DNA of 12,169 nt from CAJBLF01 sp041679065 (GCA_041679065.1 JBBABI010000033.1:1-12169), one strand, 5' to 3'. Positions 1 to 6,627 are shown, counted from the first letter of the stretch. The notes: a model not told the origin generated them from the letters alone. Numbers and translations: made by a program.

Positions 1-389
1 TTATAAGTATAAGAAAGAGCTTTATTATACTTTTTGCAAAATTCATCTATTGCTGGATGTGGTATAAAAGCAAAAACCTTATCAAAAGACATATTATTTA
101 CTATTCATGATTTTTCAGCTCTTTCTATAAGAGATGTTTTTGCCGAATCTCAAGTATTTATAATCAGTAAATTATTGTTATTCTCATAATGTAAAAGAGA
201 TGAATTTTGATTTACAAGAATAGTCTGTCCATTTAAAATCCATGGGGCAAGATTTTCATATTTCCACATAGAAGGAATTTCATAATCAAAAGATTCTGAT
301 AAAGATCTATAATCTAATATAAATAGTGCATTCTGTTGATAAAGAAAAGGAATTTGCTCTGGAACAATAGGCTGTATAGAGATTTGCAT
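1..389 (-). CDS. Unrecognised protein, C-terminus outside window (possible N-terminal part of an ATP-grasp-type enzyme)
   Basis: About 129 codons lie in the window and the frame is still open at base 1. The start is the ATG at 387-389, 17 bases after the stop of the glycosyltransferase/BpsA gene, so it is probably the last visible member of the same operon. One in-frame TGA (150-152) is read as glycine. The visible part alternates short hydrophobic strands (LFILDY, LLIINT, KVFAFIPHP) with charged stretches and has no signal peptide. The segment around FAFIPHPAIDEFCKKY followed by KALSYTY loosely recalls the domain preceding the ATP-grasp fold in some peptide-ligase-like enzymes, but no catalytic motif lies within the window. 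That family suggestion is a weak impression. What is well supported is an open, tightly spaced coding region in an AT-rich context. I do not assign a function. Confidence 0.72.
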
Positions 390-406
390 TCTTTTATTTT
401 GAAAGA

Positions 407-2251
407 CTAAAAGACACTATGATTATATATCATATCTATATTGATATTTTCCCACAATAAATCAAGATTTGGATTACTAGTTCTAAATATATATAAACTT
501 GATGACGAACTATATGTCAGATTTTCTTGAGGGATTGTATAATAGTCTAGAAACTTCATAGCTCTCGTATATTCTGCGTATGATTTTGGTAGATGATAAT
601 TACTAAATCCTGACCTTACTTCATGTATTCGGACTCAAGAAGCTGAAAGGATCAACTGAATTTTATCTATGAAGTTTTTAGTCATAGATTGGTTCATAAT
701 TACATAAAATTCTTGAATATCATGACTGTTGAAGGTAAGGAGCTGTAATCACTTATAAATAAATAGTAATATTCAATTCTTAGTATAAGGGGGATCTATG
801 AAAAATGTTTTAGCCGAGATTCCAGTTATTTTACCTTTTTTTCTTAAGTCTTCGTTAAAAACTCTAATATTTGGTAAATTAACATCTGAAATAATCTTAG
901 TAATTTGTGTATCTACTTCTACAACATCAACATGTATCCGATTTTCGTTTCAAAGAAGAATACTTACCAAGTCATCGTCTCATAAGAGAGCAATATTAAT
1001 ATGATCTGTTAGTGGATATCTTTCTCTTATTAGACTCAGTCTATTCTCTCTGGATTGTGCATCACAGGGGAATTGATTAAATATACTTTTAGGAATAATA
1101 TTATTATCTATCTGTATATTGTTATCGGGGAATGTTTTAAAACAAAGTAAATCTTTGATTTTTCATGATTTGCTTATAAAAATCAATTGTGATTCAACAA
1201 AAGACTGAATAACAGGTATCATATTATCAAAATCTGCATCACTGGATCTGACGAAATCATTTAAAGATATATTATGAAGCAGTTTATTTAATAATATGCA
1301 ATAATCTTGTATGCCGTAAGTAACGCTCCGTGGCAATTTTTTTTGTTTTTTCATAATTTTTTGATAGTGATTATATCATTCTATAACTCTATAATCTGGA
1401 TGATATTCATGAAGAACTTCTATTAGTTCTGCGTACTCAGTACAATTTTCTCTTAATGTTTTTCACACATGGAACCAAAAAATTCATTCTTTTTTTAATA
1501 AGTTAAGATAATAAACAATATTTGAACAACCCACTTTATTTAAGCTATGAGTGACGTGAACTACTTGAATATCGTCTAGTTTGACGAATTTTCAACAACT
1601 TTGAAAACATTTATACATAAAATAATCATCCTCAAAATCACATCATGGAAAATCTGGATATCAACCTATCAAATCAAATAAAGATTTTTTACAGAATCCA
1701 AAGTGCCCTATAAAAGAAAGGTTCTGTAAAGTATTATCGATATCTCACCTAATAAATCTAGGAGCAAATCATAAATGATGTTTAAATATCTTTTCTCATT
1801 TAATCATTCCATCAAATATTATATCTGAGTTTTCCTTAAATCGTAGGGATGGCTTTGTCCAATACCTCTTTGCTCAATATCAAAAGTCATATTTCTGTGA
1901 ATACCTATCAATTTTCGAAAAAGCATCTTCAGATAAAATAATGGCATCATCATCTAAAAAAATTATATAATCTCAATTACAAAATTTACCACCGAATGTT
2001 CTTCAAGATCAACGACTCAAAGGGGCCGGAGGTCTAACTACATGAACAGAGACAAAAGATCAATCTTGTTTTACTATATCATCAACAACATTTTTGATCA
2101 GTATATGGCTATCTAAAGTTTTACTATTATCAATAATAATTATTTCGTAATCTTTAAATTTTTGTCCCAAAACGCTCAATAAACAATGTTTTAGACAAAA
2201 TCACTTCTCTATATGAGAATCTGAAGTCAAAATCATACACGAAATTTTCAT
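407..2251 (-). CDS. Fusion protein: family 2 glycosyltransferase joined to BpsA-like aminopropyltransferase
   Basis: A single 614-residue frame, with only TAA/TAG as stops, joins two enzymes. Residues 1 to about 260 look like a GT-A glycosyltransferase of family 2: a start MKISCMILTS, IIIIDNS at 37-43, a DDD metal/nucleotide-sugar motif at 100-102 (IIFLDDDAIIL) and an acidic acceptor-side motif at 205-209 (DFEDD). Residues about 300-614 match BpsA, N4-bis(aminopropyl)spermidine synthase (formerly DUF43). They comprise a winged-helix-like segment, then a Rossmann domain with GDDDLVS at 424-430, an acidic strand end VVEVD, and DPPYT at 486-490, the signature pair of that family. BpsA transfers aminopropyl groups from decarboxylated AdoMet to polyamines. 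An ATG at 1354 (residue 300) could start a separate BpsA-like protein, but no stop separates the parts and no ribosome site is visible there. About 22 of 34 glycines are TGA, by hand count. The gene starts 20 bases after speD. The acceptor and sugar are unknown. Confidence 0.85.
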
Positions 2252-2271
2252 ATACACAATTAAGAAATAAA

Positions 2272-2631
2272 TTATCTTCTAATAATATGTTTATTCTTAA
2301 TTTTTGCTTGGAAATGATCCTCTATTAAAGAGAATATTTTTTTTGTTTTAGAATCATTATTCTGACTATAGTTACACAAGAAAATATCAATAGTAAAAAA
2401 AGAAAATTCTGGTCGTGTATGTATGGATATATGAGATTCCTTGAGACTTATTACTCAAGTAAATCAACCAGAATCGAACTGATAGTAAAAATGTCACAAT
2501 TCACCCAAACCATATGTTTCCAGAACCAATGATATATAATTTTGAAAATTATCCATATCTATAAGCTTATCTTGCTTATCTGTATGTAAGGTGGCTAAGA
2601 TATGAAGTCATGGTTCATAATTATTCATCAT
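2272..2631 (-). CDS. speD: S-adenosylmethionine decarboxylase proenzyme
   Basis: This 119-residue protein is a small bacterial-type AdoMet decarboxylase. It makes decarboxylated AdoMet, the aminopropyl donor for polyamine synthesis. The proenzyme cleaves itself before a serine that becomes the pyruvoyl cofactor. The diagnostic segment is LKESHISIHTRPE at 63-75, so the cleavage serine is Ser66. The proton donors follow at the usual distances, His71 (+5) and Cys86 (+20, in DIFLC), matching Ser63/His68/Cys83 of the Thermotoga enzyme. Several glycines (LGHF, SGGF, FTGV) are TGA. The start is the first of two tandem ATGs. Its A is the last base of the upstream transporter's TAA (TAATG), a stop/start overlap that implies translational coupling. 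The BpsA-like domain encoded next is the obvious consumer of the product. No spermidine synthase (speE) is in the window. Confidence 0.95.
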
Positions 2632-3305
2632 TATTTGATAATAAATGGATTAAAATTGGTTTTGATGTCATAATAATCTTCATGCTCTATCTTTTTTAAT
2701 CTATGTATGACCCAATAAGTTAGAGGTGTGAAGAAAACTTCCACACCCACCTTAAATATATAATTGGAAACCATTAATGACAGAATTATATCATTGGGAA
2801 AAACTCAATAAAATGCTATTAAAATGAAAATAGTTGTATCAAAGAATTCTCACATTATAGTAGATCATATCGTTCTTACCCATAATTGTTTTCATTGCAT
2901 CCATATTTTTATTTTTGCCAAAATATATGAATTACTAAATTCTCATACAAAATAGGCTATCAAACTCGCCATCACTATCCTTGGCGTAAGTCCCAATATA
3001 TGTTGATAGTCTTGTTGGAATGTCCAATCATGTGCAGCTGGTAGCCATCATACAATTATAATTGTAAGAGTCATTAGAAGTAAGGTACCAAAACCCATCC
3101 AGATGATTTTTCTGCTTTGTTTATATCAATATACCTCAGTCAGTATATCACCAAATATATAACTCAAGGGAAATAAAAGAGTCCCTCCATCAAATGTAAA
3201 AAATCACAAATCTAGAATTTTTGTAGAAACAATATTTGATATCATCAAAACAGCAACAAAAAAAACAGAAATCAATGTTATTAACTTATAGTTTTTTTGT
3301 TCCAT
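2631..3305 (-). CDS. yhhQ: YhhQ/COG1738 family transporter (queuosine precursor transporter family)
   Basis: The protein has 224 residues, close to E. coli YhhQ (221), and several hydrophobic segments (about 8-30, 40-54, 66-90, 108-121, 155-168, 172-202). It carries the family's conserved motifs: TEVYGYKQSRKIIWMGF at 56-72 and GEFSNSYILAKIK at 121-133 followed by WVRTIGSTIMGEFFDT at 142-157. Family members take up preQ0/preQ1, precursors of the tRNA nucleoside queuosine, across the inner membrane. Uptake of such precursors fits a reduced CPR genome. The gene is first in an operon behind a near-consensus promoter (3334-3363) and overlaps speD by one base. Why a queuosine-type transporter is coupled to speD is not obvious, so the real substrate could differ. 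Several glycines are TGA. The ATG at 3303-3305 is preferred because it lies about 25 bases from the predicted transcription start. Confidence 0.9.
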
Positions 3306-3333
3306 TAAAAATATCAAATATAATAAACAAAAT

Positions 3334-3363
3334 ATTATATACATATTTTAAGTCTAAAGTCAA
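3334..3363 (-). promoter_or_regulatory. Sigma70-type promoter of the yhhQ-speD-GT/BpsA operon
   Basis: On the minus strand TTGACT (3358-3363) is followed after 18 bases by TATAAT (3334-3339). Both boxes are near consensus. Predicted transcription starts about 25 bases upstream of the yhhQ ATG, giving a short leader without a Shine-Dalgarno sequence. Confidence 0.65.
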
Positions 3364-3412
3364 TTATAGTTATTAAATACAATTTATGTTTAACATTATT
3401 ATAATAATATAT

Positions 3413-3551
3413 TCCTATTATCTGATTATTCCTCAAACCAGGACAATAGAATTATCATACTTATAAAGATTATGCTGTTTGTAATACATACAAGTAATAT
3501 TCATATAGAGTATTGATCTTTATGAGATTTTCATAGTATGTGTTTGCGTTT
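3413..3551. repeat. Direct repeat copy 1 flanking the S51 peptidase gene
   Basis: This 139-base segment aligns end to end with 4378-4515 in the same orientation. The left edge starts with 17 identical bases (3413-3429 and 4378-4394), followed by a diverged middle and a better conserved right half around 3472-3551. It also contains CTCAAACCAGGAC (3432-3444), found again at 5902-5914. The conserved right half is the 3' part of a short minus-strand ORF (3470-3610). Confidence 0.75.
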
Positions 3552-3610
3552 CAAAACACCATCTCCAGATAACAGGCAACGAACACAAAGCAAATAAACA
3601 AAAAAATCAC
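3470..3610 (-). CDS. Small hydrophobic protein, intact copy of a duplicated short ORF
   Basis: With TGA as glycine, the minus strand is open for 46 residues from a possible GTG at 3608-3610. A hydrophobic N-terminal stretch (IFLFICFVFVACYL) resembles a membrane anchor or signal peptide and is followed by a tyrosine-rich tail containing NANTYYENLIKI and YVLQTA. The second copy (4434-4541) encodes NANTYYENLLKI and YVLQTV. Across the 27 aligned codons including the stop I count 8 synonymous and 6 mostly conservative replacement changes, which is what selection on a protein would leave. The start is uncertain: the GTG lies inside a strong hairpin (3601-3635), and the frame is open further upstream without an ATG. 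No family is recognised. The gene could be a fragment of a longer ancestral protein. Confidence 0.4.
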
Positions 3611-3635
3611 GATTCCGGTCGTGATTCTTTTGTTT
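3601..3635. terminator. Perfect 8-bp hairpin with T-runs on both strands
   Basis: AATCACGA (3605-3612) pairs with TCGTGATT (3619-3626) around a six-base loop TTCCGG. Six T residues follow on the minus strand (complement of 3601-3606), and CTTTTGTTT follows on the plus strand, so it could terminate in either direction. It lies between the divergently transcribed yhhQ and S51 genes, where no terminator would be expected unless a short transcript ends here. Confidence 0.65.
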
Positions 3636-3692
3636 ATTGAATTTTTAAATATTTTCTTTATCTATGACATATTTATTTACTATACAACACCC

Positions 3693-4370
3693 ATGACCAA
3701 ATTAGTAGTATCATGATGAGGAAATTATACTAATACGGAGAAGATAGACACACTCTACAAATGATTGTTATTAGGGAAAAGAATACTCTATATTCCACGA
3801 GCAATGCATCCAGAAAAATATGATTCATGTCTAGATTGGATACAAAACATATTCCCAAGAAATGAAGAGTATGAAGTACATGTAATATCAGAACAAGAAT
3901 TCATAAAAAGTAATAAAGACTATATAAATAAATATGATGGTATGTATATAGGATGATGAAACACCTACAGACTTTTAAAATTAATTCAAGATACAGGATT
4001 TTCAGACATCATTCAAGAGTTTCTAGACAATAATAAACCTATATACGGATGAAGTGCAGGAGCTATTATTATGGGAAAAGATATTCATACTTCAAAAGAT
4101 AGAAATGCCGTCAAATTATTATTTAATGAAGGTTTATGATATAATGTATGTAAAAATTATTCTATAGTATGTCATTATATATCATCAAATAGTTCTGATG
4201 ATGAAATAAGGGATTATGTAAAATATCATCAAATACCTGTTGTTTGCTTGCCTGAATGAACTGGAATTATTTGTAACAAAAACATATATACAATACAGTG
4301 AGAAAAATCAGCTTATATTTTTGATGTTTCATGAAATAAAAAAGAGTTAGCTATATGATCCGCAATGTAA
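3693..4370 (+). CDS. Peptidase S51 family protein (dipeptidase E-like)
   Basis: This 225-residue protein has the size and motifs of peptidase E (alpha-aspartyl dipeptidase) and its relatives, cytosolic serine peptidases that release N-terminal Asp from dipeptides. The nucleophile elbow GGSAGA at 119-124 puts the catalytic serine at Ser121. MYIGGGNTYRL at 84-94 is the family's glycine-rich segment, His161 (VCHYIS) is the likely catalytic histidine, and LPEGTGIIC at 186-194 contains the expected acidic region. Read with the standard code the gene shatters; about 11 of 21 glycines, including one in the elbow, are TGA. The ATG at 3693-3695 gives MTKLVVSGGG. The TTG at 3765 would cut off the first strand. 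A TATACA box at 3681-3686 lies so close to the ATG that the transcript may be nearly leaderless. The gene sits alone between two direct repeats. Substrate specificity cannot be read from the sequence; cyanophycinase-type relatives share the fold. Confidence 0.9.
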
Positions 4371-4377
4371 TATATAC

Positions 4378-4515
4378 TCCTATTATCTGATTATCTCCTA
4401 ACCACGAACTAGAGACTAACCCATATACCCCAATTACACAGTTTGTAGTACATATATGTAATACCCATATAAACTACTGATTTTTAGAAGATTTTCATAA
4501 TAAGTGTTTGCATTT
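4378..4515. repeat. Direct repeat copy 2 downstream of the S51 peptidase gene
   Basis: This is the diverged second copy of 3413-3551, starting eight bases after the S51 stop codon. The first 17 bases are identical to copy 1, and the right half (4434-4515) retains the reading frame of the small minus-strand ORF. The two copies enclose the S51 gene as same-orientation repeats about 965 bases apart. Confidence 0.75.
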
Positions 4516-4541
4516 GAATAGACTCAAAATAGCAATACAAA
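4434..4541 (-). pseudogene. Second, apparently decayed copy of the small tyrosine-rich ORF
   Basis: The frame 4434-4541 encodes a tail closely related to the intact copy (SNANTYYENLLKI and YGYYIYVLQTV, then TAA at 4434-4436), but it is cut off upstream by an in-frame TAA at 4542-4544. The hydrophobic N-terminal part seems to continue in a neighbouring frame (SVFVCVCFMFPIICIAIL), suggesting a frameshift between the two halves. A TTG at 4533-4535 could still start a 33-residue peptide. The ancestral N-terminal half overlaps the promoter of the HD-domain gene, another sign that this copy is no longer a normal gene. Confidence 0.4.
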
Positions 4542-4580
4542 TTATTGGGAACATAAAACAAACACATACAAAAACAGACA

Positions 4581-4608
4581 TTGACTTCTTATATAACTTA
4601 TATATCAT
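4581..4608 (+). promoter_or_regulatory. Candidate promoter of the HD-domain gene
   Basis: TTGACT (4581-4586) and TATCAT (4603-4608) are 16 bases apart. Transcription would start near 4615, about 23 bases before the chosen ATG at 4638. This argues that the TTG at 4581, which is in frame with the gene, is a -35 box and not a start codon. Confidence 0.4.
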
Positions 4609-4637
4609 ATTCATGTATTTATATATCATATACTGAT

Positions 4638-5861
4638 ATGGGCAAAGACGATCTACATACGGACGATATAAATAATGTCGATGTAGGAGGGAAATTTTCT
4701 CAAAAAGGAAAGTATACCATGCCTGCCTTTGATATAAAAAAAATTTTGGACTTAGAGATACCCACAATAACAATCACAGAAATTCCTAAGGGAATGAATG
4801 TAGAAGATACCGCCGTTTTTAGACTATTTTTACATCACTTCAATACAGCATACAAGACTGTATTATCTCCTGAAGAATTATTGTATTCCAGATCAAGTTT
4901 CAATGCTTTCATAAATTTTATCCTGATGTGCATAATAAAAAGATATCTGATTATCGATATAAAATGTGAAAATGATTTCATGATGAGTATAGAAAAATTA
5001 CAAGCCACTTATGTGGAAAATCTAAGATCACTGGAAAGATATTACGATGAGATCATCAGAACAGTCTATCGCCCGCAATGATTCAGCAAAAAGGATAAAT
5101 GGGTAAGAGATGAAATGGATCATTTTGAACAAGCATATACATTTATAAAGGCATCTTTCCAGAAAGACAAAAGAGAAAGCGGTGATAGAACATTCGAGCA
5201 TCCCAAAGGCGTAATGGAGATTGTTCTGAGAGAACTACCCAATCCAAATATCAAAAAAATCATTCTTGCTTTGCTCCACGACATCCAAGAAACATTCCCT
5301 GAATATGCCGACGTGGTAAGAAAATTTTATGGAGACTATATGGCTGAATCAGTCAATGAATTAAGCAAAAAAGATTGGAGATTATACTTAAGCCAATCAG
5401 AGAAAAAATTCTGCAAAAAAGAACTCGCACAACAAAAAATGCTTTTTCATGAAGTCAGACATGTACTCATTACCAAGCATCCTGATAAGGCATTCACTTC
5501 AGCAGACAAGATTCTGGAATCTGAAATCATTGAAGCTATGAATGAGGAACAATTGGAACGCTACAAAAAACTTGAAGAAAAAATCAAGCCATATATGGAT
5601 GTAGCGAAAAAAAGAAGAGATGATGATTATTTCGGTCATTTGAATCAACTCGACGATAATAGATTGGATGTCAAATTTGCAGATAGGATTCATAATCTCA
5701 GAGATGACTCATGAGTAGGAAGGAAGAAAAAACATCGTACTATTGAGGTAACCAAAAAATACTTTCTTCATATAGCAGAAAAAAGGAATCCAACTGCTTA
5801 CCGTCTTATGATAGAAGAAATCAAGAGATTTGAAGCATTAGCTGAAGGACAGCATACATAA
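4638..5861 (+). CDS. HD-domain phosphohydrolase, RelA/SpoT hydrolase-like
   Basis: This 407-residue protein is assembled across two TGA-glycine codons (5079-5081 and 5712-5714). The second half carries the metal-binding HD set seen in the (p)ppGpp hydrolase domain of RelA/SpoT proteins: His188 (FEHP), His214-Asp215 (LLHDIQE) and Asp349 within FADRIHNLRD at 347-356, the counterpart of the family's ADRLHN motif. No synthetase or TGS/ACT domain follows, so it would be a hydrolase-only enzyme if active on alarmones. Residues 1-159 are not recognised; they are mostly helical-looking with a hydrophobic patch near NFILMCIIKRYLIIDI. The start ATG at 4638-4640 fits the promoter. The ATG at 4719 (MPAFDIKK), preceded by AGGAAAG, is a credible alternative that shortens the protein by 27 residues. 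Other HD nucleotide phosphohydrolases remain possible. Confidence 0.82.
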
Positions 5862-5901
5862 AAACATCACGTAAAAAATAATTTTTATAAAACAATGTTT
5901 T

Positions 5902-5914
5902 CTCAAACCAGGAC
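5902..5914. repeat. 13-base motif shared with direct repeat copy 1
   Basis: CTCAAACCAGGAC is identical to 3432-3444 inside repeat copy 1 and lies just after the HD-domain gene. It may be a remnant of a third copy; the flanking sequence is not obviously related. Confidence 0.35.
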
Positions 5915-5955
5915 TTGATTTCTTATTACATAAGGACAAAATCATATAAATATAG

Positions 5956-6076
5956 CTTTCCACTCTTCCACTCTTCCATATTTCCATATTTCCATCTTTC
6001 AACCCCCTGCCTGCCGGCAGGCAAGGTTTCCACCTTTCAACCTTTCCACCTTTCCACTTTTCAACCTTTCCACTTC
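5956..6076. repeat. Pyrimidine-rich octamer repeat, locus A
   Basis: The stretch is built from degenerate 8-base units of the form TTTCCACC/TTTCAACC, clearest at about 6027-6072 where six units run in register. A GC-rich palindrome (6008-6023) interrupts it. Related tracts occur at 6930-7012, 8588-8622 and 11151-11205. Here it lies in the noncoding interval between the HD-domain gene and the cold-shock gene. Confidence 0.8.
6008..6023. repeat. 16-bp perfect GC-rich palindrome
   Basis: TGCCTGCCGGCAGGCA is its own reverse complement and stands out in AT-rich DNA. A close relative with a longer stem is at 10055-10077, and a half copy is at 10015-10026. It behaves like a dispersed palindromic repeat inserted into locus A of the octamer repeat. 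Confidence 0.75.
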
Positions 6077-6079
6077 CCC

Positions 6080-6166
6080 ATGGTCTCTCCAGATAATTTA
6101 TTACCGCTCCTTACTATTATGGGCATACTATTCTTTATAGGAAAATTAGGGTATGGATCTAAATAA
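6080..6166 (+). CDS. Possible 28-residue membrane peptide
   Basis: An ATG directly after the octamer repeat opens a 28-residue frame ending in TAA. It starts MVSPDNLLPLLTIMGILFF, continues IGKLGYGSK, and has one hydrophobic segment and a basic end. There is no ribosome site and no family match that I recognise. The frame is also open upstream through the repeat. It may be chance in a noncoding region. Confidence 0.22.
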   Translation: MVSPDNLLPLLTIMGILFFIGKLGYGSK

Positions 6167-6298
6167 AAGATCTACGCGCCAGAAGCAAGATTCTTATTCC
6201 AAAATGAATTTTCAAAATCGAAAATTTGAATAGTTGAAAATTATTTTAGTCATTCGAGAATTTGAAAAATTCGTAAATTTCTCTTCAAAAATATCCTC
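6167..6298. other. AT-rich noncoding stretch with small inverted repeats
   Basis: No gene is visible between the small ORF and the cold-shock promoter. It contains GAATTT-GAA-AAATTC (6258-6272), a six-pair hairpin, and an AATTTTC/GAAAATT inverted pair near 6208-6227. Neither has the shape of a standard terminator. Confidence 0.5.
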
Positions 6299-6326
6299 TT
6301 GCTTATCGACAGGAAAAAAGTATATT
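6299..6326 (+). promoter_or_regulatory. Candidate promoter of the cold-shock gene
   Basis: TTGCTT (6299-6304) and TATATT (6321-6326) are separated by 16 bases. Transcription would start near 6333, giving a leader of about 42 bases that begins with the hairpin at 6333-6347. Confidence 0.45.
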
Positions 6327-6332
6327 CAATTT

Positions 6333-6347
6333 TGAGCTAAACGCTCA
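6333..6347 (+). promoter_or_regulatory. Leader hairpin upstream of the cold-shock gene
   Basis: TGAGC (6333-6337) pairs with GCTCA (6343-6347) around TAAAC. The sequence that follows is T-rich. It would sit at the very 5' end of the cold-shock mRNA, where structured leaders often protect or regulate such transcripts. It could alternatively be a weak terminator for upstream transcription. Confidence 0.4.
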
Positions 6348-6374
6348 GCTTTTATTATTTTTTTCAATAGTACA

Positions 6375-6572
6375 ATGGCTACTGGTACAGTAAAGTTCTT
6401 CAACACAACAAAATGATTTGGTTTTATCACTCCTGATGATGATGGAAAAGAGGTATTTGTACATGTCTCTGGCTTAAAAGACGGCATTACAATCACTGAG
6501 AATGACAAAGTCCAATATGAAACAGAAGAAGGACCAAAAGGAATCAATGCAGTAAATGTAGAAAAAATCTAG
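6375..6572 (+). CDS. Cold-shock domain protein (CspA family)
   Basis: This 65-residue single-domain cold-shock protein is a five-stranded OB fold that binds single-stranded RNA and DNA and acts as an RNA chaperone. It starts MATGTVKFFN and carries RNP1 as KGFGFI and RNP2 as VFVHVS; the normally invariant first glycine of RNP1 is encoded by TGA. It continues through a family-like end (EEGPKGINAVNV). Length is typical (65-70). The gene is monocistronic: it has its own promoter and leader hairpin upstream and a strong terminator 32 bases after the TAG. Cold-shock proteins are also expressed constitutively in small genomes, so cold induction is not implied. Confidence 0.95.
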
Positions 6573-6604
6573 TCTGACTATATTTGTCTATACATTTCAG
6601 AAAG

Positions 6605-6627
6605 TGAGGCTTCGGTCTCATTTTTTT
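6605..6627 (+). terminator. Rho-independent terminator of the cold-shock gene
   Basis: TGAGGC (6605-6610) pairs with GTCTCA (6615-6620), including one G-T pair, around a stable TTCG loop, followed by seven T residues. Confidence 0.88.

Noticed and set aside
798..1004. Plus-strand ORF of 68 codons
   Set aside because: It lies opposite the BpsA-like domain, whose minus-strand motifs (GDDDL, DPPYT) are unmistakable; it is a shadow.
1352..1354. ATG as an independent start of a separate BpsA-like gene
   Set aside because: Possible as an internal start, but the upstream glycosyltransferase frame reads straight into it with no stop and no ribosome site is seen, so one fused gene is annotated.
2623..2685. 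20-codon upstream ORF overlapping the speD start, suggesting a regulatory leader peptide
   Set aside because: Reading yhhQ to its stop shows this segment is the 3' end of yhhQ in another frame; the real arrangement is the TAATG overlap.
2725..2747. Hairpin GGTGTG...CACACC resembling an attenuator before speD
   Set aside because: It lies inside the yhhQ coding region, has a bulge and has no T-run, so chance within coding sequence is the simpler explanation.
4581..4637. TTG at 4581 as start of the HD-domain protein
   Set aside because: The bases TTGACT fit a -35 box with a -10 at 4603-4608, and the extra residues are low-complexity Tyr/Ile/Ser; ATG 4638 is preferred.
5115..5714. A separate 199-residue gene
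   Set aside because: It is the middle of the HD-domain gene; both ends are TGA-glycine codons in the same frame.
5956..6076. CRISPR-like array
   Set aside because: The units are contiguous 8-base repeats without unique spacers, and no cas gene is present.
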